From positions 1 to 20,232 of the forward strand of contig JAANSK020286602.1 of assembly GCA_011763485.2 (NCBI GenBank): DNA of 20,232 bases. The letters are read 5' to 3'. This document shows, in pieces, positions 1 to 9,138 of the stretch (its first letter is position 1; each line of letters starts with the position of its first letter). Source of the DNA: Isoetes engelmannii (Eukaryota > Streptophyta > Lycopodiopsida > Isoetales > Isoetaceae). Made by a program: the position numbers and the translations under genes. Under the pieces are notes generated by a model. That model did no database searches and was not told where the DNA came from. It saw nothing but the letters and a program-made list of their open reading frames with translations.

Positions 1-2054
1 GAACAGGTGCCATCTGAGCCACTTGTAAATGCTGCATTCCAGGGGGTATGATCATGGGAGAAACACTCATACCACTCCTCATGGACATCATCTGCAACCC
101 AAGCATTACCAAATAAGATAGAATCGTATAGAAAAGCAGCTTATCAGCTACATGCATTCACTAAAAAAGTTGAGAACAAACTTGTAGCTGAAGCTGAAGC
201 ATTTTCAGGTACTCAATAGCTTCGTCAAGCATTGAAGCCTTGTCAGTCTGTATACCAACTTGCATTAAAATTCGCGGCACACATTTGATCTGATCATATT
301 TTAAATAGCATCAGAAAATTCAGAACCAGGTACTAAGTTCTACCTTGTTAGAATTTGGTATGAGCTCCTGTAGCGCTCGCATCTTTTCATTTATCCTGTC
401 CCTTCGCCGCTGTATATAGACCAAATTAGAGATTTGTTACCAACTTCTAGTCTGAGTACAAATACAAGATAAAATTTTGCTAACCCGCTCAGAGAGATTA
501 TGAACTTCTGCAGCTCTGCTTCTTTTTGTTGTACTTCCCTTTGCAACTGAGGCTTTCTTTTGCTCAGTAATATCACCCTCAATGTCCTGCAGCTACAACA
601 TATCTAATTACTTTCAAGAAGAATGCAGATTGCAGCAATTCCCAGAAAATTCAAGCTTTGCTTACTTCACTCTGACAATCTGCAGAATCTTCAACATCTG
701 ACATTTTCCTTTTGCCCGTTCCTAAAATGACCTTCCGATATTTTTCTTTTTCTGCAGTGTTACCGGAACCTCCAGATGATGATGTTATTGTAGGTTCTGG
801 GCCATCCAAAGGTTCCATTGAGTGCGAAAGGACATTCTTATTTTTACCCACCTTCAGCTTCGAGCTTTCTGGCTCATGAGATCTTATTCCAGCATTGAGA
901 GGAGAACTCTCTAATATTACATTTTCTTTTGTACACACAGATTTGTCTCCCGAAGCTGAATGCGACATATTATGAATTTTCTGGTGAATGCCTAGATCTA
1001 GATACTGCAATCCTGGATCCTTCATAGAATCTGTTACAGCCTTGTTTGAAACTAAAGCTGCATTCCCAAAAGGTTGGCTTGTTTCAATACCAACACTACC
1101 ATGTTGCTGCTTTAATTGTCCTTGTGTCTCTTGTGTTTGGTTTGCTTTTGCCATTGCTGCGGGTACTGAAAAATGAGGAAAATTTACTAGCCCGATGCTG
1201 GAAATTAACGGTGACATGCTGGATGGCGGAATAGCTGACTGAGAAACAGAATTCTGCTTGGATGGAATTGCTGCAGTGGCAGTAGGAGCAGATGTTATGG
1301 CAGTATTACTAGAATACATGTCTCCTCTTGATGAACCAGCTAACGTGTGTTCAACAGGCCACTTAGTGGTAGTGCGTACTTTGTTGAAGCTATCTTGCCC
1401 AACTTGTGAAGCTAAACCAGCAGCACGCATTGCTCCCAAGGCCATGGCTGCCTCTGCATTTGAGCCTCTACTGACTAGGGATTGGCGATTTCCTGATATT
1501 TCTTTTCCATTCTGGCTTGGTACTTCTGCAAAAAATTCTGAGCAGTAACTATTCTCGAGTGTATCATCCAAGGGATACTGCAACCAAGCAACCAGTTCAT
1601 CTTGAATAGAAGCATTGCAAGATGAAGGCCCAGCAGAAGTATCAGCAGGCATTCCATCTCTAGAATGTTTGAACAGTTTACTCCTACCCACATCCTCGTT
1701 ATTAGTTGTTGGTGTTGGGCTGGGGCTACTAGTTGTCCAAAATCGCTGCTTCTCGGATTTTAGTGAATCGTCCGGCATTGTTAGTGGTCCATTGCCAACT
1801 TCAAAGTCTGGCCTGCAAGGAAACTGGGATTCAGATGTACATAGAAACACAAGTCAAAGTGCACTATTAACATAGATGCATAAAATACTGAGTCAAGCTA
1901 AGGCAATGCTTACATACACAGAAGCCAGGTCAGCAACATTCAATTTTCGTTGTTGTAAAGCTTCCCACTTCCCTCTTAACGGCAAAATTTGGGTAGAGAG
2001 GAAGGTACCATTTCTTCCTCTCAATTCCCAGCTTGGAACAACACAATGGTTCAT
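1..2054 (-). CDS. PIF: Phytochrome-interacting factor (PIF-type bHLH transcription factor), six coding exons, 3' end outside the window
   Basis: PIFs are nuclear bHLH factors that bind G-box/E-box DNA as dimers and are destabilised by light-activated phytochrome. My exon model on the minus strand is 2054-1918, 1812-666, 586-485, 409-344, 247-182 and 91-1. All five introns are GT/AG and the phases agree. About 536 residues are visible. The protein opens [11 protein letters not shown], a typical PIF start. WLQYPLDD lies at about residues 122-129 and [13 protein letters not shown]3-like, at about 254-263. A Ser/Gly-rich stretch and a basic patch precede CQSED at the exon 2/3 junction. The bHLH spans about 449-506: basic region [13 protein letters not shown] with the H-E-R contacts at H457, E461 and R465, then [14 protein letters not shown], a short loop (NSNKTDKAS), and [17 protein letters not shown]. 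Exon breaks after HNLSER and after NSNK are those usual in PIFs. After the bHLH comes the Met-rich [10 protein letters not shown] tail. The APB motif is hard to see; [11 protein letters not shown] (residues 46-56) is the nearest match. Family assignment is firm; the subgroup is not. Confidence 0.93.
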
Positions 2055-2057
2055 ACT

Positions 2058-2184
2058 CTGCCATAAAAATCGCCCTTGTTATATACATGCACCGTGTCCA
2101 CCAAGAGATAAAATCACATACAGAATGCAGAATATTGTTGTTTAGTACTATTTCTATAAAGAAAGTGAGAGATAATAAGCTCAC
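2058..2184 (-). promoter_or_regulatory. Candidate 5'-leader intron of the PIF gene with overlapping upstream ATGs
   Basis: On the minus strand an acceptor (TTTTTATGGCAG) ends at 2058, three bases before the PIF ATG at 2054. A good donor (GTGAGC) starts at 2184, and an alternative donor (GTATGT) starts at 2121. If 2184-2058 is spliced out, the upstream ATG at 2220 reads MTTHEQTEDIAAS straight into MNHCVV, in frame. If the intron is retained, the same ATG opens a 96-codon frame (2220-1930) that runs over the PIF start out of frame. A second upstream ATG (2064) lies inside the intron. Both the 2220 and 2054 ATGs have A at -3. The splice sites are predicted by eye; transcript evidence is lacking. 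Confidence 0.5.
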
Positions 2185-3110
2185 AGCTGCAATATCTTCA
2201 GTCTGTTCATGGGTAGTCATGTTTCTTAGTCTCCATGAACAATTAAGTAGTCGTCCATTAACAGCTTACGCTAGAATGCCTGTTATGAAAAGTACGGTTA
2301 AGATCCGTAAACAAAGGACACGGATCCACAGTTCACATGCTATGTTTCCCAAGGAAAATTATAAAATACACTACTTGACGGTGACAAAACAAAAAGAGGG
2401 TCACAAATGAATTTTCAACAGCATAAGATAAGCAAGCCCGAATAAGTTATAGATCTCAAAATTTCTTGTTTGCAGCACATTCAGTTCACTCAAAACCACA
2501 GTTGGACGACAAAATTTAACAAAGTACCAGGAAATCCGACCATTGATACTAAAACAGGAACCCAATACAAGTACGATTCTTTCCGTTACCAGCAAGCAAG
2601 ATTTTGCTCACATCAGCGAGCTAAAACCTGGTCCCCATTGTATCGTTCAGGAAGCAAAGAATGAATTGCTAATGCAAGGGACCTCTCGGTTAAACCAAGT
2701 AAGATAGGCGCCAAAATCTGAAAATTTTATAGGACCACAACCCACCTCTTATACAGCGCCTGTTTTGCACAGTGATTTGAAGCAGGGTGTTAAAGCATCA
2801 TTCTGGTGCAGAAGACTTGGGGATTCAGGCCTATCCAGAAGAAAAACAGCAAATCTGTATAGTTTGAAGCAGATGAAGCGAGTGAAAGGCTACAGAAAAT
2901 GGCCAAAGCATCAGCTGCATAGAAGGAAGCGTCATAGGCTGTTCACCGCCTTGGCTGCCCGACGGATTAATGGGCACCACCAGGATCACCATAGCCAGAA
3001 ACAAAGGCAGGGCAGGGAGAAGAAACATACACTAGCGAATAAAAAATGGGAAGAAAAAGATACATCAGAAAAAAAAAATGCTGTGCAGATTTAAAGCCAC
3101 CCAAAAAAGA
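2185..3110 (-). promoter_or_regulatory. Probable 5' leader of the PIF gene
   Basis: This stretch lies upstream of the PIF start and holds no recognisable coding exon. On the minus strand, 3095-2990 is strongly pyrimidine-rich, as many plant leaders are. A 65-codon frame at 3028-2831 starts with a hydrophobic run (MFLLPALPLFLAMVILVV) and could be a leader uORF. I found no homology for it. PIF genes often have long leaders, so the assignment is plausible. The transcription start is not determined, and more leader introns could be present. Confidence 0.4.
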
Positions 3111-3119
3111 CGGCCAAAC

Positions 3120-3133
3120 TTCCTTATAAGGAA
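3120..3133 (-). promoter_or_regulatory. 14-bp perfect palindrome with CCTTATAAGG (CArG-like or TATA element)
   Basis: TTCCTTATAAGGAA reads the same on both strands and contains a perfect CC(A/T)6GG core at 3122-3131. It sits directly upstream of the pyrimidine-rich stretch proposed as the PIF leader. It could therefore be the TATA element for that transcript, with a start near 3095, or a MADS-factor CArG site. Function is inferred from position and match only. Confidence 0.35.
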
Positions 3134-3206
3134 ACTGAGTCCTTGCATTTCTTTTTTACACAACTTTTCACTAGTTACTTTTTTTCCTTCTTCCTATGCT
3201 ATCGCC

Positions 3207-3324
3207 TTTTTTTTTTTTTTTTTTGTCATTTAGTGTAATATTTTATTTTTTTAGTTTTTATCCTTTGTTTCCGACGACGCTAAATCCCATCTATCTATCT
3301 ATCTATCCATCCATCTTTTTTTTT
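3207..3324. repeat. Poly-T tract and (ATCT)n/(CATC)n microsatellite
   Basis: An 18-base T run occupies 3207-3224. A short T-rich stretch follows, then about four ATCT units from 3289 with two CATC units, ending in another T run at 3315-3324. It is simple sequence with no coding potential; the frame across it (3196-3471) is T-driven and not a gene. Confidence 0.9.
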
Positions 3325-3329
3325 ACACT

Positions 3330-3415
3330 GTATATTATAAACTGTACCTATACCTCGTGTATCTATCTTTCTTCTTACGCTGTTGTATATTATAAATTGT
3401 ACCTATACCTCATGT
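3330..3415. repeat. Two-copy tandem duplication, period 55 bp
   Basis: The 31-base blocks 3330-3360 and 3385-3415 (core GTATATTATAA...TGTACCTATACCTC) differ at only two positions. The pyrimidine-rich spacer before each also aligns loosely, which gives a 55-bp unit. It looks like a recent local slippage or duplication next to the microsatellite. Confidence 0.85.
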
Positions 3416-4330
3416 TCCTTGCTTCCGTATATGTTGTTTATGGTATGTTCCTTGGATCCTTTGCACCTTAATTCTCCGACCATCCCATGTGCAAATGTTG
3501 GAGTGCATGTTTCGCTGCTGTTCTTCTATTCGTCTTCCCTTGCTCCCTCATTACATATTTGAATTAGCCTGCTCAAGTCCTCGAATGATTACTGACTCAA
3601 CAAGTTGTCACGTAACGGGGTTTTGTTTTGTCAAATACCACCATGCTCTGGATAATTGGCTGATCATTTTGTTTGGCATTTTTCCTTACTTGTGGGAGTT
3701 CTCTTTTCCACTACATGTCAGTATCAAGTTGACAACTGGGCCAAAATGCATGGCCCCAGTTGTCCGTTGTGAATGTGGGGCAGAAAGCTCTAGAGATTTT
3801 TATAATGTGTGGTGTGTATTGATGAAAGGCAAGTTGAGCATGGTGCCAAAAGGATTCATTCACATGGTCCAAATGTGGCAAGCAGATCTGCTTGGACACA
3901 TAAGCATCCATTAAAGTATATCGAATTTCTACAGCAACTTATTTGTATCCAAGAAAGAAGCACTCTTAAAGGACACAGTGCTCTAACTTTCTCTCTATTG
4001 AATATAGTTTAACAACTTTTGTCCATGCATACCCATTTATTGTCATGAACACGCTATTGTGGCGAGCTAGAAATAACAAAGAAAGAGCATACTGGTGTGA
4101 AGAGGTGTGAAGGTCAAGAGCATGTTGGTGTGAGAATGAGAGAACATTCATTTGTTGTACCTAACATGCCAACTAATTGAACTGCTTTGGAACATTCCTA
4201 TATTTCAAAAAGTACCTGCATAGTTTTCTATATTTCAACACCACTTTACACTTGAATTTAGTGAAGTCCTCGTTCCTCCATCTCTCATAAAGCTTTGACA
4301 AGCATTGAGTCAAGCAATGTTATGTGAACA
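3416..4330. other. Intergenic stretch without recognisable genes
   Basis: Apart from the hairpin at 3731-3764, this is AT-rich sequence with short open frames on both strands. None carries a motif I recognise. Confidence 0.6.
3731..3764. repeat. Inverted repeat / hairpin
   Basis: GACAACTGGGCC at 3731-3742 pairs with GGCCCCAGTTGTC at 3752-3764, with one bulged base and a 9-base loop. Nothing else recognisable surrounds it; the 141-codon frame spanning it (3489-3914) matches no family I know. It could be a MITE remnant or a small-RNA precursor, but no target-site duplication or longer arms are visible. Confidence 0.7.
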
Positions 4331-4429
4331 ATTTTGTACGAGCTAAGAGTAGCTTTGCTTGTAAGAAATATCGGACCTGTCAAGGTGTGCTATATTGAGT
4401 TGATCCAGCCTAACAAGCCGCTCCATGTA

Positions 4430-4620
4430 ATGTTGCATACCTATGCAGTTTCTATCTTACTGTCACCTGAATCAATGCTGGCGAGTTGTCAAAATTGGTG
4501 CGTGATTTTGTTTGGGGTGGAAATGAGGAGAGGGTGGATGTCAAAGTGACTTGGAGCAAGTGCCATTCCGGAGTCCCTGTACTGCTCGATTTTACAAGGT
4601 CGGCCACAGGACGCTTCGCA
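4430..4620 (+). mobile_element. Weak relic of an L1-type LINE ORF2 (region after the reverse transcriptase)
   Basis: One plus-strand frame (4505-4624) reads DFVWGGNEERVDVKVTW and continues to a Lys-Cys-His-Ser-Gly context. This resembles the FLWGG...KVHWxKxC...GGLG block that follows the reverse transcriptase in plant L1-type elements. The expected GGLG is not preserved, and the flanking sequence is too decayed to extend the match. The identification rests on this one motif and is tentative. Confidence 0.35.
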
Positions 4621-4639
4621 ATTTGATACGGCTAAGATA

Positions 4640-6370
4640 GGTTATGAAATCTTACTCTACTTAAATATACTTTATGTTATTCTAATTCTATATACAAATT
4701 ATAAGTGTAGATAATTATCAGTGTAAATTGTTTTCAATATTTCTTTATCCTATGTGCTACATTTTAAGTTAGAACTTCTACTCGTTGAAAAAACCATGTG
4801 GACGAAAGAAAATAAAAGCGTATCTAACAAATAAGTATGGGCCTAGTTGAAACTAAGATCTCCCTGACACAAATGGATGTATTTACAGGACATTAGATTC
4901 GGTTGAGGATCCGGTGGAGAAAGAAAAAAACCTCTGAAATAAAAAACAGATTGCTTAATTGTGAAATTGGTGCTGGTTCTACTTATCACTATGGCAAAGG
5001 TTCCAGCCATTAACATCTGATAGAAACACCTAATAAAGCAACTGCCTTTTTAGATAAAATTTATATTGTTGTCTGTAATTCTCCATATTCCATTTCTATA
5101 AAGATATACGTGTGAGTTTTCGTGAAAACTCTACATCTAGGTATCTTGAACACTTTAAGCACTCTAGCTCTAAATATTTGGCTACTATAACTTTTCTCTA
5201 TGAGTTATAAAAACTCATGTTTCTTCAAGAAAAGAAGAAAATAAGTAAAATATCTTAACGTTGATTGAAGAGAATGGAGACATACTGCCCATAAAATATC
5301 CCTGCAAAATGGGTCTATCGAAACATAGAAAGAATCATTGAATGCCCCAATTGTGGATCAAGGTTTAATGGTTAAGATTAAATCCCTTTTTCCTATCCAT
5401 TTCATCTAATATTTGAGATTGATATAATAATTATGGGTTGTTCCACTATTGGAGAATTTGATCCTTTTGTATGATCCTCAATCGGATCATGGTCCACTAT
5501 TAGTGATCCTTCCCTAATGGTATAACTCCGAGCTTTACAGAGGCAATCCTACTCCATCCGGGCTTGTCATCTGTGGTTCTTGGTAGATGTCAAAGTTATC
5601 CACCATTACTCCTGATGACGGTACCACCGAGATATCTGTTGAGAGGTCAAAGTACAACCACCATGATAATCGTTTTTGGAATATTACTATTCTGAGCATG
5701 ATATCACATCCAACGAATGTCTGGCAATGCTAGATGATGGTATCACAAGACCTGATTCTCAGCAACTGACCAAGTGAAGAAGGCATCAAGGTCACAAACC
5801 TAGGTGTTAGCTAGACAACCCACATCCTTGAAGTGAGTACCATGTCAGTTTATTGATGTCTTTGGCAGTACCACACTTATGGCCACGGTGGATATCCTCT
5901 GACAATATTACATGTCAATCTTAACTGCTCATAAGCAAACATGGTCACTAGTCAATAGTATCGCAATCACTGAATTGTTGAAACCACAAGAGAGTATCAC
6001 ATACATATAAACCTTCATGTTTCTTATGCTTCAACCTTAATCTACTAAACTTTTGAGGCTGATATAGATATAAGGTATTATATCACAACCATCACCATTG
6101 TCGTTCATGAGATGCATGTCACTACGGATTGATGGGATATCTATGGGACCCAATACAAGGAAGAACACACGAAGCCCATTACTATGCACGATTAAAAAAA
6201 CCTCGCCCCGAACGATTTTCGAGGGAAAACCCTTGATAGTAATAAGCTTGCCAATGCATATGTACATATCAATGTGTTGAAGGCGGACATAGTTGGGGTT
6301 TGTCAGTCAAGAATCTCCAGGATATAAGCTGCTAGTGTCATCACTAAAGGCGTCTAGAAAAGCACATGTA
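4640..6370. other. AT-rich intergenic DNA, nothing recognised
   Basis: About 1.7 kb with no long open frame, RNA gene or clear repeat structure. The best frame (6267-6037, minus strand, 76 codons) has no known motif. The stretch is probably old, unrecognisable transposon debris. Confidence 0.55.
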
Positions 6371-7490
6371 GTGATTGATTACATCTGATCGAATTGATAA
6401 CTCAAATAGTCACAAATGGTGAGTAAATGTAAAGAGTATGGCATTTATTTTTAACCACTTCATTTTGCAGCATTGACATATCCTTCTTGTAGCTCAAAGA
6501 CCCATCTGCCTATCCCAATTTTGGATGGTGTGTGTATGTGAATCGATGTGATTGCCCTATACCTCTTCATGGTCAAATGTACTAAATTGTGGGCCATGGA
6601 CAAGTGTGAGATTTGACCTTTGTATTGTTTTGTCTTGACCATCTCCAAGGCATCGACATCCCAAAGCTTATTGAGGAGTCAGGCATCGAGATATTGCTTC
6701 CACCAAGTGTTTTCTTCATTGCTATCCACTCATATACATGCATGTTCCTGCACATTCCATTCAGGAAATCAACCTGTATGTTCTCCTTTCAACAGGCTTT
6801 AAGTCATTGTGTAGGTAGTTTGGAAGTCGGGTGTTTTCCATGCTGACCACCTTCTGACAATAGAGTTGCGGTGTTCCAAGCCAGGAAGGAATCATATGCT
6901 TTGAAAGGATAGGATACAAGACTGTGGACCTAACTCCAAGAGCCTGAATTAAAAAGACTTTTTGGACACATTCTAAGATTCACAGGTGGCAAATGATATC
7001 ACTGGACCCCATACTTCCACCCCATATAGAGGAACTGGCTACACAAAAGCTCATAATAAGTGTGTGCGACAGGACCAATCATAAAGCTTTGCTTTGTGGC
7101 AATTGTTCTCTAAGGCATACAATGCCTCCCAACCTGCACTCTTCTATTGTTGGATATAGGTGTACCAATATGTGGTGATTGTAAACTCCACTCCAAGGTA
7201 TTTGTATGTTTGCACCACCTCCATTGTTTGACCCTGATAGATGAAGAGAGATGCTCTATAATGCCTAGAAGAGGATATCAGCAGAACCTTGCAAGGTCTT
7301 GGCCAAGTTGAATAGCGTTCTAGTGCGTCCAAATGTCGTTGCAAATTGTAAGTGAAAGAGATATGTTAATCTCGTATACCATTGTTAATGTGGTGTTCAA
7401 AGTTGTGATATGAAGGTTATAGCCATAGTGGTGAGGAAGGGCAGTTAAGTCGTAGATCATCATTAGCGTAGCCAATGAGCATTGAAAGGG
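6370..7490 (-). mobile_element. LINE fragment A: 3' part of a non-LTR retrotransposon ORF2
   Basis: On the minus strand, 7344-7144 reads KVLLISSSRHYRASLFIYQG followed by VVQTYKYLGVEFT. This matches KVLLISS...YKYLGVEFS in the longer plus-strand copy at 14180-14300. Just upstream at 7470-7456 the frame gives Y-A-N-D-D where the reverse-transcriptase catalytic box is expected, so the first catalytic Asp appears changed to Asn. Towards 6460 the C-terminal block (RYRAITSIHIHTPSKIGIGR) lines up with RLIASIRTVHTTSELR in the longer copy. Several frame changes and stops make it non-coding. The endonuclease and ORF1 are absent, so it is a 5'-truncated insertion, the usual fate of LINEs. Edges are approximate. 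Confidence 0.75.
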
Positions 7491-7494
7491 GACA

Positions 7495-7965
7495 TATTTT
7501 GCGCAAGAAAAACATCATTCTCTCTTTGTCGTTATCTCTATCTTCTTCAGATTCTCCATGGTATCATCATCGGGATGGTAGGCAATGGAATCAATGTGCT
7601 TTGTGGGCATGAACTGAATATACCTTTCAAAAATGCCCAAACGTCCTCACTTGCCAATATTAAGAAAACATTTATAGGCCAATTTGCTAGGTTTTTCTTT
7701 CATGCATCCTCCAAATCTGATTCTTTTTTATAAAGACTTCATCTGATAGGTTATCACACCCTCTTCATCATTGGTGCTTACAAACACAATAGGTCATCCA
7801 AGCTTCTTTGTATACCTTCCATCCAAGATTCATCACAACCATCCACCCAGAAAGCCATTCTAGTTACCATCAAAAAGAGAAATTGAATTAAATTGGTTTA
7901 GCATTCATCATCTACATAGACCAGAAGCTCTATGGAGCCCAAAGAAACAAACAAATAGATAGACA
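7495..7965. other. Stretch between two LINE fragments, nothing recognised
   Basis: About 470 bases of AT-rich sequence. The 83-codon frame on the plus strand (7482-7733) has no motif and probably lies antisense to transposon debris. Confidence 0.5.
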
Positions 7966-7968
7966 AAG

Positions 7969-8005
7969 GAAGAGAGAGAGAGAGAAAAAAAAAAAAAAAA
8001 AAAAA
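7969..8005. repeat. (AG)n followed by poly-A tract
   Basis: About seven AG units at 7971-7984 run straight into about 22 A residues ending at 8005. Simple sequence beside LINE fragment B. On the LINE strand it reads as poly-T, so it is not that fragment's own poly-A tail. Confidence 0.9.
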
Positions 8006-8039
8006 TCCTTATTGTTGATAAATTGTACATTATACATGT

Positions 8040-8740
8040 CACTTTAATAATCACGGGGCACAATTGAGCCCGCATGTATAGCATCTTTTGAATGTAAGGT
8101 ATCAGTGCCCCTAACCAAAGCGTGTTCATCATCACATGGAGCAGTTGGTTACGTGTAACCAATCCATCATATCTCGTCTAGGTAGGTGCAAATGCTAGGC
8201 ATTTCTGAAGATTGTGGCACTTATCTTTAATAACTCCTAGCTGGCAGCATTGGCAGACCATGTTTTCTCGCTAATCTCAAGCCCCATATTCTTGTCTCAA
8301 TTCTGAGGTAGTGTGCTTTTATACGAATAAACGCAATCACCTTTTTTTTAATGGGTGCATGTGATAACATGTATTGTTGTGGACCACCCCTGGCAAGAAT
8401 GGGACCAATTTGGTTCTTGTAGTGCGATACCAACTCCAAAGCATTGTTACCCCAAAGCTTGCATCTGTATGCCCCTTTGCTTCAACACATTCTATCTGGA
8501 GAACCAAATGGCTCATTTCTCCTTCCAGCATACTTTAAGGTGTTACAGACCCATAATCATTAAATAGATCAGGTTTGAAAGGCATGAGTCTTTCATGCTT
8601 ATCGCTTTCTGACAACATATTCTGTGACATTCTGGAGCATCTCTTTGAATAGGTAGAAACCTAGTCTCTTGCAGAAGAATTTGATATGGGACCGTGGACT
8701 TGATTCCAAGCCCTCGATTTAGAAAGGCTTTTTGTTCACT
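8040..8740 (-). mobile_element. LINE fragment B: C-terminal and 3' part of the same non-LTR family
   Basis: The minus-strand frame at 8439-8227 (YKNQIGPILARGGPQQYM, then KKKVIAFIRIKAHYLRIET) matches the QINSMLGRGPQEYL...LKKHRLIASIRTVHTTSEL block of the longer copy near 14890-15005. Nucleotide similarity to fragment A can be followed by eye around 8228 versus 6457 (shared GCAGCATTG) and again around 8700 versus 6930. It begins downstream of the catalytic reverse-transcriptase motifs. The 3' limit near 8040 is uncertain. Confidence 0.7.
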
Positions 8741-8744
8741 CTGA

Positions 8745-8965
8745 TTGTGGTGTGGGTGGGGGTGTAGGCCTGGACTTGGGTGGGGGTCTGACGATTGTCA
8801 CCGTCCAAGCAGGGATTGGGGGAGGGGGCTACAAGTGTGGTCATGGCGAAGGGGAAAGGGATTGAAGGGGTCTTTAGAAGTTCAAGAGGTATGAAGGAGT
8901 TCAAATAATGGGATTAAAACATAAACGATGCCCACCTCTAGTGATTGACACGAGGGGGTTTGGGG
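8745..8965 (+). other. G-rich stretch
   Basis: The plus strand carries several runs of three to seven G (GGGTGGGGG twice, GGGATTGGGGGAGGGGG, GGGGG and GGGGGGG near 8955-8967). It could form quadruplex-like structures, although four closely spaced runs are not present at any one point. Minus-strand frames here are Pro-rich shadows of this composition. Confidence 0.5.
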
Positions 8966-9060
8966 GGGTTCAACCTGTTAAGTGGCCAGGGTTCGGGCAG
9001 ATGGTCCTGGAGCAGATTCATAGTTCCAGTGATCTTTGATGTTCAAGGGATCTGCCTGTT

Positions 9061-9083
9061 AAGTGTCACGCGGGATTTCACAA
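9061..9083 (-). mobile_element. Isolated LTR-terminus-like segment
   Basis: These 23 bases match 10401-10423, the inner boundary of the LTR at 10404-10910, at 21 of 23 positions, including three flanking bases outside the LTR. The similarity then stops. An 11-base direct repeat (CCTGTTAAGTG at 8974-8984 and 9055-9065) leads into it. It is probably a relic of a related element; its relation to the neighbouring gag region is unclear. Confidence 0.5.
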
Positions 9084-9138
9084 CAACTGAAGGAAATATT
9101 GCAGCTAAGGCACATGAATCAGACAATACTTGAAACTC

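Noticed and set aside
1258-1548. 96-codon plus-strand frame, and others at 988-1234 and 1615-1875
   Set aside because: They lie antisense to PIF exon 2, have no recognisable motif, and are explained by the coding strand's composition.
2765-3094. 109-codon basic plus-strand frame
   Set aside because: Lys/Arg content comes from the purine-rich strand opposite the presumed PIF leader; no domain, no homologue recognised.
3489-3914. 141-codon plus-strand frame as a possible gene
   Set aside because: No known motif, no splice or promoter context, contains a hairpin, and lies in a gene-poor stretch.
8719-8904. Pro/Thr-rich minus-strand frame
   Set aside because: It is a direct read-out of the G-rich stretch on the other strand.
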